Source: CABYIR01 sp038103905
Lineage (GTDB): Bacteria; Pseudomonadota; Alphaproteobacteria; Pelagibacterales; AG-422-B15
Assembly (NCBI GenBank): GCA_038103905.1
Contig: JAYNZW010000008.1
Span: forward strand, 9,529-73,528
Direction of reading: 5' to 3'
DNA: 64,000 nucleotides
Shown: piece by piece, positions 37,807 through 47,725 of the stretch
Position numbering within the stretch: the stretch's first letter is position 1
Layout: every line of letters begins with the position of its first letter
The notes under the pieces: model-generated
Seen by the model: only the letters and a program-made list of their open reading frames with translations
What the model was told of the DNA's origin: nothing
Database searches by the model: none
Translations under genes and position numbers: made by a program

Positions 37807-38367
37807 ATGAGAAAATTTTTACTATATATATTCTCACTAATTATTTTTTTTAACAATTTAGCAAACGCTGAAGAAAGTTTATATATGGCAAATGATCCAG
37901 AAAATTCAATTCAAATAGAGCTCAAAGATGGAAATGTAATAATTGAGTTATTACATGAAGTAGCTCCAAATCATGTTAATCAAATCAAAGAGCTAGCAAG
38001 AGAGGGTTTTTATGATGGCGTACCTTTTCATAGAGTTATTCCAGGTTTCATGGCACAGACAGGAGATGGGCAATTTGGAAATGGAACAGGTGGATCAAGT
38101 AAACCTGACTTAATACAAGAGTTTAATGATACACCACATTTAAGAGGAACTGTATCTATGGCAAGAACACAAGATCCAAACTCTGCTAATAGTCAATTCT
38201 TTATTTGCTTTGGCTCTACTCCACATTTAGATGGTCAGTATACAGTTTTTGGTCAAGTTGTGTCAGGGATGGAGCATGTTGATAACATTAAAGTTGGCTC
38301 TGGATCAAATGGTGAAGTTACAGATCCTGATTTAATGATATCAGTGAAAGTTTTGTCTGATATTTAA
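37807..38367 (+). CDS. Periplasmic cyclophilin-type peptidyl-prolyl isomerase
   Basis: A 186-residue protein with a Sec signal peptide (MRKFLLYIFSLIIFFNNLANA, cleavage about residue 21) and one cyclophilin domain. The active-site segment FHRVIPGFMAQTGD (about residue 77) and SANSQFFICF (about 125) are intact. It would catalyse proline isomerisation during periplasmic folding. The ATG at 37807 gives a cleaner signal peptide than the TTG one codon before. coaD-ppi-queA-tgt is conserved in alphaproteobacteria. Confidence 0.92.
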   Translation: MRKFLLYIFSLIIFFNNLANAEESLYMANDPENSIQIELKDGNVIIELLHEVAPNHVNQIKELAREGFYDGVPFHRVIPGFMAQTGDGQFGNGTGGSSKPDLIQEFNDTPHLRGTVSMARTQDPNSANSQFFICFGSTPHLDGQYTVFGQVVSGMEHVDNIKVGSGSNGEVTDPDLMISVKVLSDI

Positions 38368-38372
38368 TTTAT

Positions 38373-39386
38373 ATGGACATTAGTCACTTTGACTTTGATC
38401 TTCCTAAAGAATTAATAGCCAGTAGACCTATTCATCCAAGAAATATCTCACGATTACTTATTGGGGATAACACTATTACTCATGATAATTTTAATAATAT
38501 ATTAAATTATATTGAAAAGGACGATTTGCTTGTTGTAAATAATTCAAAAGTAATACCTGCGTATTTTTCAGTAAAATTTAATTCTGGTCATATAAACGTC
38601 ACACTTCATAAAAAGATTGAGGATTCATTATGGAGAGCATTTATAAAGCCTGGAAAAAAAATCAATTCAGGTGACAAAATTACTTTAGATGATAAGCATT
38701 TTTTTAAGATCATAAAAAAATTCACTGAAGGGGATTTTTTAATAGAAATGAATGAAAAAGAAGAAATGATATTCAAAAAGTTTGGTAAAATGCCTCTTCC
38801 TCCATATATCTTAAAATCTAGAAGTAGCGACGAAAAAGATTTTGATGATTATCAAACAGTTTATGCAAGTCAAGATGGCTCAATTGCAGCACCAACTGCT
38901 GGACTGCATTTCAACAGCAAAATCTATAATAAATTACAAAACAATAATCAATTAGCAGAGATTACTCTTCATGTTGGAGCTGGAACATTTATGCCCATTA
39001 GAGATAAAATCGAAAATCATAAAATGCATAGTGAAAATGGCTTTATCTCAGATGAAGTAATTGAAATAATAAAAGAGAAAAAGTCTAAAAAAGGGAGAAT
39101 AATATCTGTTGGAACTACATCTCTAAGATTACTAGAATCAGCTGCGATGAAAGGTGAGCTAACTTCATTCAGTGGAGATACAGATATCTTTATTAGACCT
39201 GGGTTTAGATTTAATGTTGTAGACATGCTATTAACTAATTTTCATTTACCAAAATCATCTCTAATGATCTTGGTTTCTGCATTTGCTGGCATAGATAAAG
39301 TTCAATTACTTTACAAGGAAGCAATCAAAAATAATTACCGTTTTTTTTCATATGGAGATGCAAGTTTGCTTTTTCGACATGAATAA
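38373..39386 (+). CDS. queA: S-adenosylmethionine:tRNA ribosyltransferase-isomerase
   Basis: A 337-residue enzyme that builds epoxyqueuosine on tRNA carrying preQ1. Conserved segments include FDFDLPKELIASRP at the start, AAPTAGLHF (about residue 171), LHVGAGTF and TNFHLPKSSLMILVSAFAG near the C-terminus. It overlaps tgt by 8 bases, matching their consecutive roles in queuosine synthesis. Confidence 0.96.
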   Translation: MDISHFDFDLPKELIASRPIHPRNISRLLIGDNTITHDNFNNILNYIEKDDLLVVNNSKVIPAYFSVKFNSGHINVTLHKKIEDSLWRAFIKPGKKINSGDKITLDDKHFFKIIKKFTEGDFLIEMNEKEEMIFKKFGKMPLPPYILKSRSSDEKDFDDYQTVYASQDGSIAAPTAGLHFNSKIYNKLQNNNQLAEITLHVGAGTFMPIRDKIENHKMHSENGFISDEVIEIIKEKKSKKGRIISVGTTSLRLLESAAMKGELTSFSGDTDIFIRPGFRFNVVDMLLTNFHLPKSSLMILVSAFAGIDKVQLLYKEAIKNNYRFFSYGDASLLFRHE

Positions 39387-40476
39387 TTTTGATTTAATTA
39401 GTAGTGACAATTTAGCAAGGAGAGGTGTTATAAAAACTCTTCATGGCAATATCAATACTCCAGCATTTATGCCTGTAGGAACAGCGGCAACTGTTAAGGC
39501 AATTACAACGCCTGATTTAATAAATACTAGATCAGAGATTTTATTAGGAAATACTTACCACTTAATGTTGAGGCCGGGAGATGAACTTATAAGGGAGTTT
39601 GGTGGGTTACACGATTTTATGAACTGGCAATTACCCATCTTGACAGACTCTGGTGGCTACCAAGTTTATTCACTTTCAAAATTAAGAAAATTAACTGACG
39701 ATGGTGTTGAATTTAAATCTCATATCGACGGAAAAAAATTTTTTGTTACTCCTGAAAGATCAATCGAAATTCAAAAAAATCTTAATTCAGATATTGTCAT
39801 GTGTTTTGATGAATGCACTCCTTTTCCCGCAACATATGAGCAGGCAAAAGAGTCTATGCTGCTATCAATGAGATGGGCAGAAAGATGCAAGGAAGCATTT
39901 TCAGGATCACCAAATCAGTTATTTGGAATTGTTCAAGGTGGCACTTATTCTGATTTAAGGGAAGACTCTGTCAAATTATTAACCAACCTTGATTTTAATG
40001 GCTACGCAGTTGGAGGATTGGCAGTTGGAGAGCCACAAAATGAAATGTTTAAGGTTTTAGATTATACATGTAATTTTTTACCTCAGAATAAACCAAGATA
40101 TCTGATGGGAGTTGGAAAGCCTGATGATATTATTGGAGCGGTTTCAAGAGGCATTGATATGTTTGATTGTGTTCTTCCTACGAGAAGCGGAAGGAATGGT
40201 CAAGCATTTACAAAAAATGGAACTATCAATATCCGAAACGCTAAATATAAAAACCTTAAAACATCAATTGACCCTGAAAGTGATAATCCAGTTTGCAACT
40301 CTTACTCAGCTGCTTATCTTCATCATTTGTTTAATGCAAAGGAAATGCTAGGAGGCATGCTCTTATCTTTGCATAATATTTATTTCTATCAAAATTTAAT
40401 GAATGAAATCAGGATTTCAATTGAAGAAAAAAATTTTCATGATTTTGCTAAAAAGTTTCTTAACAAATATAATTAA
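39379..40476 (+). CDS. tgt: Queuine/preQ1 tRNA-guanine transglycosylase
   Basis: A 365-residue TIM-barrel enzyme that exchanges guanine-34 for preQ1 in tRNAs for Asp, Asn, His and Tyr. The active-site DSGGYQVYSL (about residue 89) and VLPTRSGRNGQAF (about 264) are present. The C-terminal zinc site normally has Cys-x-Cys-x2-Cys and a His. Here the stretch reads ESDNPVCNSYS, so only the third Cys remains, followed by the usual AAYLHHLF and the later HNIYFY. I start at the ATG at 39379, just before the conserved FDLI; an upstream in-frame ATG would add residues unlike the family. Confidence 0.94.
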   Translation: MNNFDLISSDNLARRGVIKTLHGNINTPAFMPVGTAATVKAITTPDLINTRSEILLGNTYHLMLRPGDELIREFGGLHDFMNWQLPILTDSGGYQVYSLSKLRKLTDDGVEFKSHIDGKKFFVTPERSIEIQKNLNSDIVMCFDECTPFPATYEQAKESMLLSMRWAERCKEAFSGSPNQLFGIVQGGTYSDLREDSVKLLTNLDFNGYAVGGLAVGEPQNEMFKVLDYTCNFLPQNKPRYLMGVGKPDDIIGAVSRGIDMFDCVLPTRSGRNGQAFTKNGTINIRNAKYKNLKTSIDPESDNPVCNSYSAAYLHHLFNAKEMLGGMLLSLHNIYFYQNLMNEIRISIEEKNFHDFAKKFLNKYN

Positions 40477-40478
40477 GA

Positions 40479-41285
40479 TTACTTTCCTTTAAAAGTAGCT
40501 TTCTTTTTTTGAAGGAATGACATTACTCCATTGAAGCAGTCCTCAGTTTTGCCCGCAATTGTTTGTGCTTTACTTTCTGCATTAAGTTGTGATTCAAAGT
40601 CGTTTCCTAGACTCTCCCAATAGAGCTTTCTCATTAATTTGTAAGCAACAGTAGGTCCATTAGCAATTTCAGTTGCTGTTTTCATTGTTTCCTGCATAAG
40701 ATTATTATGACTGTAAACAAAATTTATCAATCCCCAAGAAAGAGCCTTTTCAGCACTTATTTTTTCCCCCAACATAGATAGTTCTATGGCTCTGGCCATT
40801 CCAATTTTACGTGGAAGTATATACGTTGATCCTGCATCAGGAACTAGACCAATAAATTTAAAAGCTTGATAAAAGTATGACTTATCTGATGCAAATATTA
40901 AATCACCAATAATTCCAAGGGAGCAACCTGCTCCAGCTGCAACACCATTTATAGATGTAATAACAGGTATTTCTAAATTTTTTAGATCAATCAACATAGG
41001 ATGATAATGTGTAATTAACCCTTTTCCCAAATCTCTATCCATTGGATTGCCACTTTCTGACGGCGCAGCGTTTGTATCTATTAGGTTAGCCCCAGCACAA
41101 AAGCCTCTTCCTTCTCCAGTAATCACAAGACATCTTGCATTTGTTGTTCCAGAATTTATTAATTTAATCTTTTCATGTATTTCAGTTAACATCTCTAAAG
41201 ATAAAGCGTTAAGTCTATCTGGGTCATTTAATGTTAAAAGAGCAACATTATTATCATCTATGTGAAATTTGATTTTATTTGGCAT
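40479..41285 (-). CDS. Enoyl-CoA hydratase/isomerase family protein
   Basis: A 268-residue crotonase-fold enzyme. The oxyanion-hole segments are GRGFCAGANL (about residue 60) and NGVAAGAGCSLGIIGD (about 113). The later catalytic position reads PDAGSTYILPR, with Asp where hydratases usually have Glu; this is reminiscent of PaaG-type isomerases. Possible roles are fatty- or branched-acid oxidation or an isomerase step. It is divergent from the aldehyde dehydrogenase gene across 123 bases, and an acyl-CoA carboxylase and dehydrogenase lie a few kilobases on. Confidence 0.88.
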   Translation of the reverse strand: MPNKIKFHIDDNNVALLTLNDPDRLNALSLEMLTEIHEKIKLINSGTTNARCLVITGEGRGFCAGANLIDTNAAPSESGNPMDRDLGKGLITHYHPMLIDLKNLEIPVITSINGVAAGAGCSLGIIGDLIFASDKSYFYQAFKFIGLVPDAGSTYILPRKIGMARAIELSMLGEKISAEKALSWGLINFVYSHNNLMQETMKTATEIANGPTVAYKLMRKLYWESLGNDFESQLNAESKAQTIAGKTEDCFNGVMSFLQKKKATFKGK

Positions 41286-41408
41286 ATAAAAAAGTCTTAA
41301 AAAGAATAGTCTGATAATAATATCGGCTTATTAAGTGTCAATAAATTCTATTTGAATTATACTTCTAATTTCTATACGATCTGAATAATTTTTTATAAAG
41401 GAAAAAGT

Positions 41409-42866
41409 ATGGGTTTAGGTGGAGTAAGTGTAGCGTCGGAATATCCCGAAGTTTCTAAGGATGAATTAAATAATTTTTTAAGTCACTTAAAGTCTAGATT
41501 TCGTGATGGTTTGTACCCAGACTATAATGAGAGAATTGATAGAATTAACAGACTAAAAGTTCTTGTAGAAGAAAATTCTGACGCTTTTCATAAAGCTTTG
41601 CAAAATGACTTTGGAACACGTCACGAACAATTGAGCTTGCTTTCAGATACTTTGCCCATAATTGGCAGCGCAAAACATATTACAAAAAATTTAAAAAAAT
41701 GGATGAAGCCTGAAAAAAGAAAACCGAACTTTCCTTTAGGTCTTCTTGGTGCTAAAGCATTTATCCACAATCAACCATTTGGAGTTGTAGGAATTATTTC
41801 TCCATGGAATTTTCCTCTTAATTTAAGCTTGGGGCCTTTAGTTGAAGTATTTGCTGCGGGAAATAATGCTATGATGAAGTTATCAGAGTTTGTTCCTGAA
41901 ACTTCTGAATTGACCGAAAAATTAGTTAAACAATACTTTAGTGATGATGAAGTAGTTGTAGTTAATGGTGGCCCACAAACATCCCAAGCATTTGCAGGTC
42001 TTGCGTTTGATCATCTTTTATTTACTGGTTCAACTCATGTAGCAAAAAAAATTGCTTATGAAGCTTCTGAAAATTTAGTTCCACTAACACTAGAGCTTGG
42101 AGGAAAGTCGCCTGTAATAGTTGGCCCTAAAGCAAAAATGAAAAAAAGTGTCGATAAAATTATGATGGGCAAACTATTAAATGCAGGTCAAATATGTATT
42201 TCTCCTGACTATGTTTTTCTGCCTGAGGGCAAGCAAGGCGAATTTGTTGAGCATGCAAAAACATATGTAAAAGATTCCTATGAAACTCTTAAAAACAATC
42301 CTGACTATACTTCAATCATACATCTAAATCACTATGAAAGACTTAGATCATATATTTCTGATGCAAAGTCTAAAGGTGCTGAGATTGTAGAAATTAATCC
42401 AGCAAATGAGGATCTTACACAACAGGAACACCATAAAATTCCTCCAACATTAATTCTTAATCCAACTGAAGACATGGAAGTAATGAAAAATGAAATATTT
42501 GGACCAATCTTGCCTGTTATGTCCTATGAAAACTTTGAGGACACAATTAAATATGTAAATCATAATCCTAAGGCACTTGCACTGTATTATTTTGGAGATG
42601 ATGAAAAAGAAATGAATGATCTTTTAAATAAGACAACATCAGGTCAACTTGTAACCAATGATGTTCTTTTTCAATTTTCAATGCACGATTTGCCTTTTGG
42701 AGGTGTAGGACCAAGTGGCTCAGGTTCATATCATGGACATGATGGATATCGTAATTTCAGTCATAAAAGAGCTGTTTTAAAGGGCCAAAATATAATTAAT
42801 GCTGGTAAAATGGTATCAGCTCCTTACAGTGAAAAAACTGAAAAAAATATTAAGAATCTAGCCTAA
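41409..42866 (+). CDS. NAD(P)-dependent aldehyde dehydrogenase, coniferyl-aldehyde dehydrogenase type
   Basis: A 485-residue ALDH. The general-base Glu is in TLELGGKSP (about residue 228) and the nucleophile Cys in NAGQICISPDY (about 262). The NPWNFP-type motif appears as ISPWNFPLNL. The compact form ending in KRAVLKGQ is typical of the ALDH3-like/coniferyl-aldehyde dehydrogenase group, which oxidises aromatic or medium-chain aldehydes. The substrate is not evident. It starts after an AAAGGA ribosome site and ends overlapping parE by 4 bases. Confidence 0.9.
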   Translation: MGLGGVSVASEYPEVSKDELNNFLSHLKSRFRDGLYPDYNERIDRINRLKVLVEENSDAFHKALQNDFGTRHEQLSLLSDTLPIIGSAKHITKNLKKWMKPEKRKPNFPLGLLGAKAFIHNQPFGVVGIISPWNFPLNLSLGPLVEVFAAGNNAMMKLSEFVPETSELTEKLVKQYFSDDEVVVVNGGPQTSQAFAGLAFDHLLFTGSTHVAKKIAYEASENLVPLTLELGGKSPVIVGPKAKMKKSVDKIMMGKLLNAGQICISPDYVFLPEGKQGEFVEHAKTYVKDSYETLKNNPDYTSIIHLNHYERLRSYISDAKSKGAEIVEINPANEDLTQQEHHKIPPTLILNPTEDMEVMKNEIFGPILPVMSYENFEDTIKYVNHNPKALALYYFGDDEKEMNDLLNKTTSGQLVTNDVLFQFSMHDLPFGGVGPSGSGSYHGHDGYRNFSHKRAVLKGQNIINAGKMVSAPYSEKTEKNIKNLA

Positions 42867-44845
42867 AGAATATTTTCTGCTGAAACTTTCTTAGAATTCT
42901 CAGTGATAAACTTAAATCGAAGTTCTGGTTTTTTGCCCATTAATGCTTCAATAGATTTTTTTGTTTTTTTCTTATCTTTCGAAGCAATTTGAATTTTTAG
43001 CAAAGTTCTATTTTCAGGTGACATAGTTGTTTCTTTAAGTTGCGCAGGCATCATTTCTCCCAGGCCTTTAAATCGATTAATTTCAATATTCTCAGAATTT
43101 TTAAATTCTTTTTTAACTATTTCATCCTTATGTTTTTCACTAACAGCATAGAAAATCTTTCCTCCTTTAGAAATCTTAAACAAAGGAGGAACAGATAAAT
43201 AAAGTTGACCATCATCAATCAATTTAGGAAATTCATTATAGAAAAAACCCATGAGAAGTGTTGCTATATGTGCACCATCAACATCTGCATCAGTCATAAT
43301 AATAATTTTTTCATACCTTATATCTTTAGGGTTATAATTATCACCTCTTTTACACCCTAAGGCTTGAATGAGATCAATTATTTCTTGATTAGCATTTATC
43401 TTATCTCTTGATGCGCTGATAACATTAAGTATCTTTCCTCTAAGTGGTAGGATTGCTTGAGATTGTCTATCTCTTGCTTGTTTTGCAGATCCTCCTGCAG
43501 AGTCACCTTCTACAAGAAATAATTCAGTACCCTTATTACCACTGATAGTACAATCAGCTAATTTACCAGGGAGCGTTATTTTTTTTCTTTTTGATTGCCT
43601 TTCAATAGCTAATTCAGACTTATTTTGAAGCCTCAATTGAGAACGGTTGTAGGCATAAAGAAATAATTGTTCTGCTGTTTTTGTTTTTTTTGCTAGCCAT
43701 TGTTCAAAAACTTGTTTTGTTTTTGTTTCTATTTTTTTCCCAGGTTCAATACTTGATAATTTCTCTTTAGTCTGGCCTTGAAATTCTGGGTTTTCAATAA
43801 ATATGGAGAGAATAGATGCCGATGACCCAAAAAGATCTTCCTGAATAATTTGAGAAGCTTTTCTTTCATATTTTATTTTTGAAAATTCTTTAAATGCTTT
43901 AAACATTCCATTTTTAAATCCATTTTCATGAGTTCCACCCAAAGGTGTCTTAATGGTATTACAATATGACTCATTAATTGGATCAATTGCATCAAACCAA
44001 TTTATTACTGCTTCTAAATTATTTCCATTATCATCGATATTTACTTTAAAATAAAATTCTTCATCAAATATTGGTTCACTTGGACTTGTTAATGCAGATA
44101 AATAATCATGAATACCTTTTGCATAATGAAGTTTATCTTGAGTTGGAACATTCTTTTTAATTAAACTTTTTGGGCAGGACCAATTGATTTCAACATTTGG
44201 TATAAGATAGGCTTTTGCTTTTGCCATATTATATATAATAGAAGAGTCAAAGTTTTCTTTTCCAAAAATCTCATCATCAGGTGTAAATTTTATCTTTGTT
44301 CCCTTTTTAATACTTCCTCGTGATATAGTTTTAAGCTTATTTTTCTTTATCCCTTTTGAATAAGATTGAGTATAAAATTTCTTATCTCTTGCTATTTCAA
44401 GTTCAAGTTTTTTTGATAGTGCATTTACAACAGATACACCAACACCATGCAGACCCCCTGAAGTTTGATAATTTTTATTTGAAAACTTACCACCTGAGTG
44501 AAGTGTTGTAAGAATAACTTCTACTGCGGGAAGTTTAAATTTAGGATGTTTATCAACGGGTATACCACGACCATTATCTGTAATTTCAATAGTAGTGTTA
44601 TCTAAAAGCTTGACGTCAACTTTATTTGCATGACCTGATACAACTTCATCCATGGAGTTATCAAGTACTTCGCTAACTAAATGGTGCATGGCATGTATAT
44701 CTGTGCCACCTATATACATCCCGGGTCTTTTGCGAACAGGCTCAAGTCCCTCTAAAACTTCTATATCTTTAGCGGTATAATTAGTGCCTTTAACCTTAGT
44801 TTTCTTCTTTACAGTCTTGGCTTTTTTTTTTGTTTTTTTTACCAT
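42863..44845 (-). CDS. parE: DNA topoisomerase IV subunit B
   Basis: A 660-residue GHKL ATPase/TOPRIM protein. The ATP site shows LDNSMDE, ITDNGRGIP and TSGGLHGVGVSVVNALS; the TOPRIM part shows LVEGDSAGGSAKQARDR and MTDADVDGAHI. The opening DIEVLEGLEPVRKRPGMYIGGTD and the short, insert-free TOPRIM region match alphaproteobacterial ParE better than GyrB. The first 20 residues are an additional tail made almost only of Lys, Thr and Val. The partner parC is not in the window. Confidence 0.93.
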   Translation of the reverse strand: MVKKTKKKAKTVKKKTKVKGTNYTAKDIEVLEGLEPVRKRPGMYIGGTDIHAMHHLVSEVLDNSMDEVVSGHANKVDVKLLDNTTIEITDNGRGIPVDKHPKFKLPAVEVILTTLHSGGKFSNKNYQTSGGLHGVGVSVVNALSKKLELEIARDKKFYTQSYSKGIKKNKLKTISRGSIKKGTKIKFTPDDEIFGKENFDSSIIYNMAKAKAYLIPNVEINWSCPKSLIKKNVPTQDKLHYAKGIHDYLSALTSPSEPIFDEEFYFKVNIDDNGNNLEAVINWFDAIDPINESYCNTIKTPLGGTHENGFKNGMFKAFKEFSKIKYERKASQIIQEDLFGSSASILSIFIENPEFQGQTKEKLSSIEPGKKIETKTKQVFEQWLAKKTKTAEQLFLYAYNRSQLRLQNKSELAIERQSKRKKITLPGKLADCTISGNKGTELFLVEGDSAGGSAKQARDRQSQAILPLRGKILNVISASRDKINANQEIIDLIQALGCKRGDNYNPKDIRYEKIIIMTDADVDGAHIATLLMGFFYNEFPKLIDDGQLYLSVPPLFKISKGGKIFYAVSEKHKDEIVKKEFKNSENIEINRFKGLGEMMPAQLKETTMSPENRTLLKIQIASKDKKKTKKSIEALMGKKPELRFKFITENSKKVSAENIL

Positions 44846-44926
44846 TAATGGTACTGATTTTATTAGATTCTTTACTTTGTGTAATATTTTATTAGTCTAT
44901 CGAAATATTTTTTTTTTGGAATATTT

Positions 44927-46546
44927 ATGCCAGTCATCGAGTCAAAAATAATGATAAATTCGAATTCTTTCAAACAGAATGAGTCTGACCATTTAGAATT
45001 AATCAATGAATTTCGGGCACTTGAAAAGAAAATTTCTGATAATTCTGCCAGATCAAAACCAAAATTTGAAAAGAGAGGACAGCTTTTACCAAGGGAGAGA
45101 CTCTTAGCTTTACTTGACCCTGACAGCTACTTTATTCCTCTTTCAACACTTGCAGGATATAAAATGGGTGATGATGACGGTGATAAAAATATTTCAGGCG
45201 GGGGAGGAATAAGTGGAATAGGTTATGTTTCTGGAGTCCGCTGTATGGTGAGTGTTTCAGATTCTGGTATCAAAGGCGGCAGCATGACAGAAATGGGTGT
45301 TGTAAAAGCACTACGTGGAGCAGAAATCATTAAAGAAAACAAACTACCATTAATAAGCTTGGTTGAGAGCGCTGGTGCAAATCTATTCAGGCAATCTGAA
45401 GTATTTTTACCTGGAGGAAGAAGTTTTGCTAATTTAGCAAAAATGTCCGCTATGGGGATTCCGACTATTGCAGTAGTTCACGGTAACTCAACTGCAGGTG
45501 GCGCCTATACCCCAGGTTTATCTGATCAAGTTATAGTGGTTAAGAATAGATCAAAAATATTTTTAGCTGGACCACCACTACTCAAGGCTGCTCTTGGAGA
45601 AATTGCGACTGATGAAGAGCTTGGCGGAGCGGAAATGCATTATACAGTATCAGGTTTAGGTGAATACATGGCAGATGACGATGCTGGCGCAATTAAAAAA
45701 TGTCGTGAGGTAGTGAAAAATCTTGGATGGAATGATAATTTTATTACAACTAAAAATGAAAATTACAGTGAACCTATTTATTCTCCAAACGAACTAATTG
45801 GTGTAGTTCCAACAGACTATAAAAAACCATACGACGTAAAAGAAGTTATTGCTAGAATTGTTGATGGATCTGAATATTTAGATTTTAAACCTGAATTTGG
45901 CAAACAAACAGTTACCGGAACAGCAAGAATTCATGGATATAAAGTAGGCATAGTTGGTAACAATGGTCCAATATTTGCAGATGGTGCGGTTAAGGCTGCT
46001 CAATTTATACAATTATGTTCAAAACATAATACTCCTTTAATTTTTTTACAGAATACAACTGGATATATGGTTGGAACCAAAGAGGAGAGGAGAGGGATTA
46101 TTAAGCACGGATCAAAAATGATACAGGCTGTAACGAACTGTACTGTTCCAAAAATAACATTACGAATAGGAGCTTCCTTCGGAGCTGGGGAATATGGAAT
46201 GGCAGGAAGGTCTTTTGATCCAAGATTTTTATTTTCTTGGCCTAATAACAAATTAAGTGTGATGGGTGGCGAACAGGCAGGTAAAACTATGTCACAGGTT
46301 GCAGTTGAGTCTGCGAAAAGAAGAGGTGAAGAGCCAAATATGGAAATGATAAAAGCAATCGAGCAAAAGATAATTGATACCTATAAAGAAGAAGGTGAAG
46401 CTCTTTTTGCAACAGCAAGAATTTGGGATGATGGCATTATTGATCCGAGAGATACGAGAAAGATTTTAGGTGAATGTCTAAATATTGTTTGTGATTCTGA
46501 GAAGAGAGATTTACGTCCAAACACATTTGGCGTTGGACGTATGTAG
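44927..46546 (+). CDS. Acyl-CoA carboxylase beta (carboxyltransferase) subunit, methylcrotonyl/geranyl-CoA type
   Basis: A 539-residue carboxyltransferase subunit. Characteristic stretches are SLVESAGANLFRQSEVF, STAGGAYTPGLSDQ and ELGGAEMHYTVSGLGEY; the second half has NNGPIFADGAVKAAQF and GASFGAGEYGMAGRSFDP. It is most like the beta subunits of methylcrotonyl-CoA and geranyl-CoA carboxylases, which carboxylate the gamma carbon of branched enoyl-CoAs using biotin carried by an alpha subunit. The alpha subunit is not in the window. The convergent neighbour is an acyl-CoA dehydrogenase suited to make the substrate. Confidence 0.88.
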   Translation: MPVIESKIMINSNSFKQNESDHLELINEFRALEKKISDNSARSKPKFEKRGQLLPRERLLALLDPDSYFIPLSTLAGYKMGDDDGDKNISGGGGISGIGYVSGVRCMVSVSDSGIKGGSMTEMGVVKALRGAEIIKENKLPLISLVESAGANLFRQSEVFLPGGRSFANLAKMSAMGIPTIAVVHGNSTAGGAYTPGLSDQVIVVKNRSKIFLAGPPLLKAALGEIATDEELGGAEMHYTVSGLGEYMADDDAGAIKKCREVVKNLGWNDNFITTKNENYSEPIYSPNELIGVVPTDYKKPYDVKEVIARIVDGSEYLDFKPEFGKQTVTGTARIHGYKVGIVGNNGPIFADGAVKAAQFIQLCSKHNTPLIFLQNTTGYMVGTKEERRGIIKHGSKMIQAVTNCTVPKITLRIGASFGAGEYGMAGRSFDPRFLFSWPNNKLSVMGGEQAGKTMSQVAVESAKRRGEEPNMEMIKAIEQKIIDTYKEEGEALFATARIWDDGIIDPRDTRKILGECLNIVCDSEKRDLRPNTFGVGRM

Positions 46547-46548
46547 TT

Positions 46549-47724
46549 TTAGTTTTTGCCTGGTAAAATATCTAAATATTTTGAAATAATTCCAAGCATA
46601 ACTTCATCTGATCCACCACCGATTGAACCTAGCCTTTGATCTCTGTACGCTCTAGATACTGGAGTTTCATCCATAAAGCCCATTCCGCCCCAATACTGTA
46701 AACAAGCATCATTTACTTCTCTGGCTAATCTTGTTGATTTTAGTTTAGACATTGATGCTAACTTTGTACAATCACCGCCATTTACATGAATTTCAATTCC
46801 TTTCCATGTGAGAGCCTTCAAGGCCTCAACTTCAGTCATCAACTCAGAAAGTCTAAAGTGTACTATTTGATTATCTATGATGGGCTTACCAAATGTTTTA
46901 CGCTGACGAGTATATTCAATTGTTTCATTAATAATGTTTTCACATCCAGAATAATTTCCAATAGCTGCGTAGAGTCTTTCTTCCTGAAATTGCATCATTT
47001 GATAGACAAAACCCTTACCTTCATCTCCAATTAAATTTCTTGCAGGAACTCTAACATCCTCAAAAAAAATTTCTGCAGTATCAGATGAATGCATTCCCAT
47101 TTTTTTTAATTTTCTATTTATTGTAACTCCTTTTGTTCGCTTTCCTTCTTCTTTAAGAGGAACACAAATTAAAGATTTGTTAAAATGACGATTATCGTTT
47201 GAGTTATCTGTATTTGCGAGCATACACATCCAATCAGCCTGAGTGCCGTTAGTGATCCACATTTTAGAACCATTAATTATATAATCATCTCCATCTTTAA
47301 CGGCAGATGTTTTAATTGCAGCAACATCTGATCCAGCATGAGGCTCTGAAACCCCTATACATGATACAAATTCTCCTGAAATAGAGGGTCGAAGAAAAGT
47401 CTCACAAACATGTTCGGATCCAAATCTAGCTAGAGCAGGAGTTGACATATCTGTTTGAACTCCAATTGCCATTGGCACTCCTCCGCATTTAATAGTAGCT
47501 AAAGCTTCATTCAAAACAGCGCCATATGAATAATCTAAACCTGATCCACCATATTTTTCTGGCTTAGTTACCCCTAAAAATCCCTGATCACCTAATTTTT
47601 TGAAAACTTCATGCGCAGGAAAAATTTCATCTTCTTCCCATTGATCAACATATGGATTTATTTCGGTCTCAACAAACTTTATTGCTGATCTTTTTAGTTC
47701 TTCATGTTGCGAGGTTAATTCCAT
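46549..47724 (-). CDS. Acyl-CoA dehydrogenase, isovaleryl/citronellyl-CoA type
   Basis: A 391-residue FAD-dependent acyl-CoA dehydrogenase. The FAD-binding stretches are CIGVSEPHAGSDVAAIKT and WITNGTQADWMCMLA. At the position of the usual catalytic Glu in MCAD the sequence has IGGGSDEVMLGII with Gly, whereas a Glu is found in the helix FQEERLYAAIGN, as in isovaleryl-CoA dehydrogenase. That pattern fits branched substrates such as isovaleryl- or citronellyl-CoA. It is read convergently with the carboxylase beta gene (2-base gap) and 1 base after the DsbA-family gene on its own strand. Confidence 0.88.
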   Translation of the reverse strand: MELTSQHEELKRSAIKFVETEINPYVDQWEEDEIFPAHEVFKKLGDQGFLGVTKPEKYGGSGLDYSYGAVLNEALATIKCGGVPMAIGVQTDMSTPALARFGSEHVCETFLRPSISGEFVSCIGVSEPHAGSDVAAIKTSAVKDGDDYIINGSKMWITNGTQADWMCMLANTDNSNDNRHFNKSLICVPLKEEGKRTKGVTINRKLKKMGMHSSDTAEIFFEDVRVPARNLIGDEGKGFVYQMMQFQEERLYAAIGNYSGCENIINETIEYTRQRKTFGKPIIDNQIVHFRLSELMTEVEALKALTWKGIEIHVNGGDCTKLASMSKLKSTRLAREVNDACLQYWGGMGFMDETPVSRAYRDQRLGSIGGGSDEVMLGIISKYLDILPGKN

Positions 47725-47725
47725 A

